The translations under genes and the position numbers were made by a program. This document shows, in pieces, positions 1 to 4,968 of a stretch of 6,126 nucleotides of DNA (position 1 is the first letter of the stretch; each line of letters begins with the position of its first letter). Below the pieces are notes generated by a model. The model was not told the DNA's origin. It saw nothing but the letters and a program-made list of their open reading frames with translations, and ran no database searches. The DNA comes from Ekhidna sp. (GTDB taxonomy: Bacteria; Bacteroidota; Bacteroidia; Cytophagales; Cyclobacteriaceae): positions 1 through 6,126 of the forward strand of contig JABSPG010000261.1 in the NCBI GenBank assembly GCA_013214445.1, read 5' to 3'.

Positions 1-1325
1 TTTCCACAGATAATCCAATTCTCAGCATTAAGAGGCAGAAACTCTGCAAGGGCTGTTTTCTGTCCCCTGTATATCACATTGCATTGATATTCTGCTATTA
101 TTAGGGCTATTCTTGCTATTTCAGCTGAAAAGTCTCTTAACTCAATACCCCTGAAGTTGGTTAAAGGTATCTCTGTCAACCGATCGGCCTCTTCCCTTTT
201 TTCGTTTATCTCATGTTCTATTTTTCGTAGTTCTTTGTAGGCAATCACTAGAAAGTTGCCAGATCCACATGCGGGATCAAATACTCGAATTCGAGAAATA
301 CGATTTCTAAGGTTCAACAGTTTGCGGGCATTATTTCCCGCTTCATCTAATTGATCTCTGAGATCATCAAGGAACAAAGGATTCAGGACTTTCAGAATGT
401 TTGGAACTGAAGTATAATGCATCCCCAAGGCTCCACGTTCATCGTCATCAGCAACCGCCTGAATCATCGACCCGAAAATGTCCGGGTTTATCTTTTTCCA
501 GTCTAGACTACCTACATGAAGCAAGTAAGACCTGGCGATTTTTGTGAACTGTGGCGTATCCGTAGAACCTGAAAACAAGTCACCATTTACATAAGGAAAC
601 TTATTGGCCCAGTTTTTTACCTCATTCGCGGAACGTTCATTCTGTTTAATATCCATGGCCCGGAAAATCTCACTGATGATTTCATGAGTGTCCGAGGCAT
701 CACTAGAGCTCATTTGCTGAACCGTAGTAGTAAAGAGATCATCACCACTGAAAATGTCGGTATCCTCAGCAAAAAAGCAGAAAATCAATCGAGCAAGGAA
801 GTGGTTCATATCATGCCTTCTATCTGAAGTTGCCCAATCTGGATTGTGACGAAGCAGCTCAATGTAAAGCTTATTTAGTCTGCTTGTTGCCTTGATATCA
901 AAGGCATTTTCTCGGATCTGTTTAACAGTGCTAATGCCTGCAAGGGGAAGAAAGAATCCAAAATGATCGTGGAAACTCTTATAATCACAAGCGACCGTTT
1001 CACCACTATTTAAGTCCTCAGCTTGAAACTCATTACCATCTGTTGCTAGTATGAACTTCGCTTTCCCTTTTACTGTAGCAGGACTTTCTTTAAGTTCTTT
1101 TAGAACGTTTGCAACTCTTCCTTCATCTGTTACGGCAATATGGATGTTGTTGTGCTGAAGAACGCCTCCTTCAACATCAGATTTATTATTGTTGCCAGTT
1201 CTCAGTCGCTTGATAGTAGTTGGCTTATTTCCAAAAGCTTCCAAAAACGCATATGGAAATTCAGTCGGATCAAATTCTTGTTCCGCTAATAATGATATCG
1301 CTTCTTCTATCTCTACTGCGTTCAT
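1..1325 (-). CDS. MmeI-like (type IIG/IIL) DNA methyltransferase / restriction-modification protein, N-terminal part
   Basis: The frame is open from ATG at 1325 to the window edge (441 codons plus 2 bases), so this is the N-terminal part of a larger protein. The family joins DNA cleavage, adenine methylation and target recognition in one chain. Residues about 1-160 look like the MmeI-type N-terminal domain, with FPYAFLEAFG near the start and HFGFFLPLAG near residues 121-130. A helical spacer follows, containing FCFFAEDTDIF and later GALGMHYTS. SAM-binding motif I, DPACGSGNF, is at residues 350-358, followed by NFRGIELRDFSAEIARIAL. The frame ends at NWIICG, where catalytic motif IV (NPPY-like) would be expected; the two leftover bases AA fit its Asn. 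I see no clear PD-ExK nuclease triad in the N-terminus, so cleavage activity is uncertain. The start overlaps the stop of the upstream regulator (ATGA), which suggests coupled translation. Confidence 0.85.
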   Translation of the reverse strand, partial: MNAVEIEEAISLLAEQEFDPTEFPYAFLEAFGNKPTTIKRLRTGNNNKSDVEGGVLQHNNIHIAVTDEGRVANVLKELKESPATVKGKAKFILATDGNEFQAEDLNSGETVACDYKSFHDHFGFFLPLAGISTVKQIRENAFDIKATSRLNKLYIELLRHNPDWATSDRRHDMNHFLARLIFCFFAEDTDIFSGDDLFTTTVQQMSSSDASDTHEIISEIFRAMDIKQNERSANEVKNWANKFPYVNGDLFSGSTDTPQFTKIARSYLLHVGSLDWKKINPDIFGSMIQAVADDDERGALGMHYTSVPNILKVLNPLFLDDLRDQLDEAGNNARKLLNLRNRISRIRVFDPACGSGNFLVIAYKELRKIEHEINEKREEADRLTEIPLTNFRGIELRDFSAEIARIALIIAEYQCNVIYRGQKTALAEFLPLNAENWIICG

Positions 1326-1516
1326 TTACGATTGCTTACTATTAAATCCTTAACATCCACGTCAAGAATATTGGCTATTCTATTCAGGTCTTCCAAACTC
1401 GGTTGGCTTCTGTTTTGGACATAAGAATTTGTCATGTTGTAACTCTTTCCAAGCTTTTCAGCAAGCCATTTCTGTTTGATTCCCTTCTCTTCAAGCACGA
1501 CTTTTATACGATTCAT
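1322..1516 (-). CDS. Small Xre/Cro-family HTH transcriptional regulator
   Basis: This 64-residue DNA-binding protein has a helix-turn-helix over about residues 13-40: IKQKWLAEKLGK, then the recognition region YNMTNSYVQNRSQPS. It ends with the usual helices LEDLNRIANILDVDVKDLI. Members of this family bind palindromic operators as dimers. I chose ATG at 1516 because the two codons before it are GTG GTG (from 1522) and the resulting start, MNRIKVVLEEKG, looks typical of the family. No strong Shine-Dalgarno sequence is seen. The TGA stop overlaps the ATG of the MmeI-like gene by 4 bp, so the two are very probably one transcription unit. By analogy with C proteins of type II restriction-modification systems, it may time expression of the enzyme (inference). 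A weak dyad upstream at 1543-1566 is a possible operator. Confidence 0.9.
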   Translation of the reverse strand: MNRIKVVLEEKGIKQKWLAEKLGKSYNMTNSYVQNRSQPSLEDLNRIANILDVDVKDLIVSNRK

Positions 1517-1542
1517 CACCACTTAAATTGATGAGGTTGGAA

Positions 1543-1566
1543 GATAAGTAAATTGTAATAATTATC
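1543..1566. promoter_or_regulatory. Imperfect dyad upstream of the Xre gene, possible operator
   Basis: GATAAGTA (1543-1550) faces TAATTATC (1559-1566), matching at 7 of 8 positions in inverted orientation across an 8-bp spacer. It lies about 27 bp upstream of the chosen Xre start in AT-rich DNA where the promoter should be. Self-regulation through such a dyad is common for small Xre proteins, but the AT-rich background makes chance symmetry quite possible. I do not see a clear Bacteroidota -7 (TAnnTTTG) box. Confidence 0.25.
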
Positions 1567-1769
1567 TTAAAATACGAGATATTAATTAAAAGAATGGCGT
1601 GTAATTATGTACATCTAATTCCGCACACATTCACCTTTTACCAACCCTCTATTCCACCCTTAAAAAGCTGAAAGAGTGCTTGTTCCTGCCAAGAAATGAT
1701 GAGTACGTTTTTAATTGATGTTAGAGGCCGATCCCAAACTATTAATGCCACCCCTGAACCGAAGCTATA

Positions 1770-1937
1770 TTAACATAACGCAGGCCATTATATAACATTT
1801 CTAGTGATTTGCGGTCAGCTCGCTGATTAATACAAAATCAGTTATTGAACTTCAGTTCTATAACGGTAATGATTTTATGTTAAAGCAAATCACGGCTCTC
1901 ACACAACCTCATTGATTATATAATGATATTATGTTAA
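1770..1937. repeat. Imperfect palindrome of about 168 bp with three concentric arm pairs
   Basis: Three perfect arm pairs nest around one centre. The outer pair is TTAACATAA (1770-1778) with TTATGTTAA (1929-1937). The middle pair is CATTATATAA (1786-1795) with TTATATAATG (1916-1925). The inner pair is GTGATTTGC (1804-1812) with GCAAATCAC (1885-1893). Between the inner arms are two small hairpins: CTGATT/AATCAG (1823-1828 and 1836-1841) and GAACT/AGTTC (1847-1851 and 1854-1858). Ordered nesting of 9-10-bp arms is hard to explain by chance, so the region probably folds as single-stranded DNA or RNA. Candidates are a miniature inverted-repeat element, a large cassette recombination site or a structured RNA. 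The end sequences do not match the strict attC consensus. Confidence 0.6.
1867..1937 (+). repeat. Pair of 17-bp direct repeats
   Basis: TAATGATTTTATGTTAA at 1867-1883 recurs as TAATGATATTATGTTAA at 1921-1937. One mismatch separates them, and their starts are 54 bp apart. The second copy overlaps the right outer and middle arms of the palindrome at 1770-1937. The first copy sits inside it and overlaps the gap before the inner right arm. Their 3' halves are the TTATGTTAA word that also occurs, inverted, at 1770-1778 and 2469-2477. They could be protein-binding sites or traces of a local duplication. Confidence 0.6.
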
Positions 1938-1966
1938 CCAGCAGAGCTGGACTTTGACGTGCACGT
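1938..1966. repeat. Two small palindromes next to the large inverted repeat
   Basis: CCAGC-AGA-GCTGG (1938-1950) is a 5-bp stem with a 3-base loop. ACGTGCACGT (1957-1966) is a perfect 10-bp palindrome. Both adjoin the right end of the palindrome at 1770-1937. Each is short enough to be chance on its own, but they add to the density of symmetry here. Confidence 0.4.
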
Positions 1967-2039
1967 TTCTGATTGTTGATTTTTTTGGTGCAGTGCTTCT
2001 AAGAATGTTGTTATATAATTAGACGTTATATTAAGTAGC

Positions 2040-2090
2040 CGCTCAGGCCAGCGCCTCAACCAGCCCTGTGCCTTGCCCTGATCCTGAGCG
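2040..2090. repeat. 8-bp inverted repeat around a G+C-rich loop
   Basis: CGCTCAGG (2040-2047) pairs perfectly with CCTGAGCG (2083-2090) across 35 bases that are much richer in G+C than the surrounding DNA. No T-run follows on either strand, so it is not a standard intrinsic terminator. It is probably part of the same structured intergenic element. Confidence 0.45.
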
Positions 2091-2227
2091 CCTAATAATT
2101 TTTCTTTTTGGCCAACCCGCAAAAGAGCTTTTCTCCAAACGCACACACAAGAGATTTCCTCATACTTTACTCTGTACGATTCTCTAGCCTGTCAAATCGA
2201 GCTTTCGAGATTCACGAGGGGTTTGTG

Positions 2228-2339
2228 CGGCATGCCTGAAGCGTATGAGTAAAACACTTGTGTTTTCCCGACCCACCGTATCGTAGATCGATAAGCTCAC
2301 AAATTGGTCGTATGGTGTTCGCTTGATGCCCTCATGCCG
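2228..2339. repeat. Multi-arm fold-back region
   Basis: CGGCATG (2228-2234) pairs with CATGCCG (2333-2339). Just inside it AAGCG (2239-2243) pairs with CGCTT (2320-2324), leaving unequal bulges of 4 and 8 bases. Two hairpins lie within: AAAACAC-TT-GTGTTTT (2251-2266) and TATCG-TAGAT-CGATA (2279-2293). The closed outer stem with internal hairpins resembles a branched RNA or a folded recombination site. A 61-codon open frame covers this area but shows no family features. Confidence 0.5.
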
Positions 2340-2347
2340 GGCAGGCA

Positions 2348-2376
2348 AATACTTTTGGCATTGGCCCAAAAGTATT
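2348..2376. repeat. Perfect 11-bp hairpin with a 7-base loop
   Basis: AATACTTTTGG (2348-2358) is the exact inverted complement of CCAAAAGTATT (2366-2376), with a 7-base loop. It lies about 100 bp past the nuclease stop codon in the direction of transcription. A terminator role is possible, but no T-run follows on the minus strand, so a processing or stability hairpin, or part of a dispersed repeat, is as likely. Confidence 0.65.
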
Positions 2377-2477
2377 CAAAAACCCTAGCCAAAAATAATC
2401 ACCTATCAGCCGCACAAAGCCAACCCACGCCCGGGTATTTTGGCTGGCCAACGCTCAACAGATTCTATTTAACATAA

Positions 2478-3038
2478 TTAATGAGTCTCAAACGTATTCC
2501 ATTTAGTTTTTAGCTCACAAGCCAAATAAAACTCAATAAAATACATCTCATAACTATCTAAAGTTGGTATGATCGAAATTGTCCAGTTTTCAATCATTTC
2601 GGATTGAATTGCTGGAACGTATTTGTCGAACGGGAATTTCGATCGCTCTCCCATGTAGACTTCTATTTCCTTATCGTATTTATCTCTTGCTATTAAATAA
2701 GCTAGACTCGCTTCAAAATGAGATTTACCGAGAAAGTGATTTTTCAACCTCCTCAAAATCCCTCTGGAAATCCCAACATAAACAGGGATATTATCTTCAA
2801 AAAACAGGTATATACCTTTAATTTCATTGTTCTCTTTTCTTTCCTTTTTTGACTTAGTGTTGTAACCTACTTCATTGAATAGTACATTATTTCGATAGTA
2901 TTCACCGGAATCTTGACGTTGAAATAATTCATTAAATGCGTACTTTTCTCTGATGGAGACTGAATTTAGTACTTCCTCGGCTTTTTTTTGAAGGGTTTCA
3001 ATTGAGGGAATCCTTTCTTCAAGATAGTTGAGTGCCAT
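2478..3038 (-). CDS. GIY-YIG family nuclease, likely effector partner of the ATPase
   Basis: This 186-residue protein has a complete C-terminal GIY-YIG endonuclease core. KGIYLFF carries GIY at 75-77, and PVYVGIS carries YVG at 87-89. The conserved Arg lies in GILRRLKNH (R96/R97). The metal-binding Glu is E169 in YFIEFYLA, followed by the closing pattern LKTKWNTF with N181. The first 70 residues are a charged, mostly helical region (PSIETLQKKAEEVLNSVS) that may contact a partner. GIY-YIG enzymes nick or cut DNA using one metal ion. The start at 3038 overlaps the end of the ATPase frame by 20 bp; a purine-rich AAAAGGGAGA precedes the ATG at unusually short spacing. No other in-frame ATG lies between it and the upstream stop. 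The overlap suggests that ATPase and nuclease are made together and act as one system. The DNA target is unknown. Confidence 0.85.
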   Translation of the reverse strand: MALNYLEERIPSIETLQKKAEEVLNSVSIREKYAFNELFQRQDSGEYYRNNVLFNEVGYNTKSKKERKENNEIKGIYLFFEDNIPVYVGISRGILRRLKNHFLGKSHFEASLAYLIARDKYDKEIEVYMGERSKFPFDKYVPAIQSEMIENWTISIIPTLDSYEMYFIEFYLACELKTKWNTFETH

Positions 3039-4881
3039 TCTCCCTTTTAAAATATTTTAAGAAATCAGCTTCAGGTGTTGTTCCCTTTCGTGTGCACACC
3101 GCCTTATAGAAGTCTTCTAGAGAATCATTCGTATAGTGTTCATTTTTGCCCCAATCACCTTCAATTGAGTTCTCTATGGATCTACTTCTCAAAGATTTAA
3201 CCAAACAATTCGTTAAAATCGTATTTCCCGAATGACTGCATTCATACAATTCCTTCTGAATTTCAATTTCAAATTCTTGAACCAGCGTACTACTTTCTTG
3301 GAATGTCATAATCAGTTTCCCCTTCCTCGGATGTAATTCATTTGTAGTTCTTTTTACTTCTTCAAGGAAAGGCTTCAAATCTTCTAAAGCAGCGATAATA
3401 TTTGAGATGTCAACTTCATATGCTTCTGTGTTTGATGAATTATGCGATAGTGGATTCAACATAATTTTAAGGTATTGGCTGAGCCTCTTCAGTTTTATAC
3501 TATTTAGACTTAAGTATTCAACGAATTCAATACCAGAATCAAGTTGAGCAGCCAATGTTTTAAGATTCTCACCATTATCTGACTTTCGAACTTTACTTGG
3601 TAAATTAACCTCAAGAACATCCTCCAATTCTTTTCTAAGATAGTTGACGGACGCAGGATAATCTTTTGCCTTGAAATGAAAAGAAGCCCTTGCCAAATTT
3701 GTCCCAGTATCCCTTATAATAGGTTTTTTATCATCTTTATTAGGAGCATATATCTCTTTAATTATCCAATCCTCAATATTATACTCTGCATAAATCCTAT
3801 CTTTTATCATATTGAAAAAAGATCTCTCGTGAGTAAACAAATAGACCTTATACTCCGGGGCAAATTCATTCAAAATGATATCAACCACCCGATCTCGATT
3901 TGCCATATCTAGGCTCACCAGCAAATCATCCAACACCAGAATCTTGCCATCGAAAATAGGTCTTATGTTATCACTTAGCAGACTAAATCTAATCGACAGA
4001 GCTATTTGTGTAAGTTTTGCCTCATTCAAATGAGATTGAGGCTTTCGAATCTCAGTAAATTCACCTGTTGGACTTATTTCTTCAATTTTAAGACGAATGA
4101 CTGGTTCATTAAAACCAACTTCCGTTGACCATCTGGAATAGTTAATACCATCTTTCTCATAGTACTGATCCCGTCCTTTTAAGAAATTCAAAGGTTCTGA
4201 ATATTCTAATGTGATTCTAAGCGCTAACTCCTCGTTTCGTTTAAAAAAGGTGTTATAGAATGTTGATGCTTCGTTATTTAGTTCGGTCAACCAATAATTA
4301 ACTTCATCATTGAAAGAAGACACTTGAGTGTTAAATTGAGTCTGTCGATTAGTGCTTTTGGTTACACTATATCTTCTTGTAGTACTATTTCTTTTGTACG
4401 GCTGAGTTGTATAAAGTTCTTTTAAAAGCTGACTCAGTGTTTTAGGACCATTACCTGAATCTTCTAATAAAAAAGGAAATATATCTCTACAAAAGACTTC
4501 CCAAAGATTAATCTCTTTCGAGTTGGGATAATTATAAAAGTTAATGAGAAGCCTATGCGAGATAAAATCGCTATGCCTATTTAAATCTTCCAGTAATTGC
4601 TGACCGTTTGCAACTCCCCCACTATTGATTTTCATTGAATTGCCGTCTTTTAAAACGGCTTCAACAGACGAATTCAGTCCAATGGACTGTGGGGGTGTTC
4701 TTTGTCCAGTAGATGGATCAATGGTTGTATTATCATCTACAAAATTGTAGTTTATCAGGTGCTGATCATGATTTGGGGTAAAGTATTTGGCAATTTCAGG
4801 GTTTGATTTTGTTGCTGACTGAAGCAATGTGTACAACCCCCAATAAATAGAACTCTTTCCACTTCCGTTTTCACCATACAT
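3019..4881 (-). CDS. ABC/SMC-like AAA ATPase (defence-associated); intact 620-codon frame downstream of a nonsense codon
   Basis: This is the intact part of an ATPase gene whose natural start appears to be ATG at 4968; residue numbers here count from 4968 (649 codons). Walker A is GENGSGKS at 32-39. A signature-like SHLNEAKLTQIALS is at about 312-325. Walker B, KILVLDDLLVSLD, is at 342-354, with Asp-Asp where many relatives have Asp-Glu. The H-loop, VYLFTHERSF, has its His at 380. This is the order of an ABC/SMC-type head; the stretch of about 160-250 could be a shortened hairpin insertion. A helical C-terminal domain contains LNPLSHN at about 504-510, a motif I associate with defence ATPases and perhaps HEPN-like folds. 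The ATG at 4881 falls at the first residue before Walker A and has no good ribosome binding site, so it is a poor natural start. The gene overlaps the nuclease gene by 20 bp. By analogy with Septu PtuA it may sense invasion and license the nuclease (inference). Confidence 0.8.
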   Translation of the reverse strand: MYGENGSGKSSIYWGLYTLLQSATKSNPEIAKYFTPNHDQHLINYNFVDDNTTIDPSTGQRTPPQSIGLNSSVEAVLKDGNSMKINSGGVANGQQLLEDLNRHSDFISHRLLINFYNYPNSKEINLWEVFCRDIFPFLLEDSGNGPKTLSQLLKELYTTQPYKRNSTTRRYSVTKSTNRQTQFNTQVSSFNDEVNYWLTELNNEASTFYNTFFKRNEELALRITLEYSEPLNFLKGRDQYYEKDGINYSRWSTEVGFNEPVIRLKIEEISPTGEFTEIRKPQSHLNEAKLTQIALSIRFSLLSDNIRPIFDGKILVLDDLLVSLDMANRDRVVDIILNEFAPEYKVYLFTHERSFFNMIKDRIYAEYNIEDWIIKEIYAPNKDDKKPIIRDTGTNLARASFHFKAKDYPASVNYLRKELEDVLEVNLPSKVRKSDNGENLKTLAAQLDSGIEFVEYLSLNSIKLKRLSQYLKIMLNPLSHNSSNTEAYEVDISNIIAALEDLKPFLEEVKRTTNELHPRKGKLIMTFQESSTLVQEFEIEIQKELYECSHSGNTILTNCLVKSLRSRSIENSIEGDWGKNEHYTNDSLEDFYKAVCTRKGTTPEADFLKYFKRENGTQLS

Positions 4882-4968
4882 TAGAAGATGCTTACCATCT
4901 AATTTAATCGTTTATGTTTGATAAAACGCTTTAAAGTTTTGAAAGACCAATCTATCTATTGCCGCCAT
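4882..4968 (-). pseudogene. N-terminal segment of the ATPase gene, cut off by an in-frame TAA
   Basis: Reading from ATG at 4968 gives MAAIDRLVFQNFKAFYQT, then TAA at 4914-4912, then TIKLDGKHLL running in the same frame into the MYGENGSGKSS Walker A. LVFQNFKAFYQ...IKLDGKHLLMYGENGSGKSS is exactly the pattern expected before Walker A in such ATPases: a first strand plus an F-x-x-F turn. The upstream codons therefore belong to the same protein, and no frameshift is needed to join them. One base change (for example CAA to TAA) would explain the break. ATG at 4968 shares an A with the stop of the preceding gene (TAATG), which supports it as the original start. Internal restart at 4881 would remove this first strand. 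Confidence 0.75.

Larger units (their letters stand above)
1523..2477. other. Gene-free, inverted-repeat-rich intergenic region
   Basis: This 955-bp stretch separates the nuclease gene from the Xre gene, both on the minus strand. The open frames inside it are 60-70 codons or shorter, lack family features and start at non-ATG codons or in the middle of hairpins, so I do not call them genes. About 1567-1769 shows nothing I can name. From 1770 to 2376 there is a run of inverted repeats, listed separately. Base composition is uneven: 2035-2095 and 2400-2450 are clearly richer in G+C than the AT-rich flanks, unlike the neighbouring genes. Together this suggests imported or repeat DNA rather than a decayed gene. 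Confidence 0.6.

Noticed and set aside
1645..1770. About 40-codon minus-strand open stretch ending near 1645
   Set aside because: It has no start codon after the upstream stop and no second segment that would make it a credible gene remnant.
1934..2146. 70-codon minus-strand open frame
   Set aside because: It starts at GTG, shows no domain pattern, and runs across the G+C-rich inverted repeat and small palindromes; more likely chance within repeat-like DNA.
2251..2266. AAAACAC-TT-GTGTTTT as an intrinsic terminator
   Set aside because: It is weak in G+C, its loop is only two bases and no T-run follows on either strand.
2184..2369. 61-codon minus-strand open frame
   Set aside because: It lies entirely on the fold-back arms at 2228-2376, has no recognisable family pattern and is not coupled to a neighbour.
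2452..2458. GCTCAAC matching the integron attC core RYYYAAC
   Set aside because: A single short match with no paired GTTRRRY core at a suitable distance, and no integron integrase in the window.
2579..2821. 80-codon plus-strand open frame
   Set aside because: It is antisense to the GIY-YIG gene and has no protein-family features; a shadow of the real gene.
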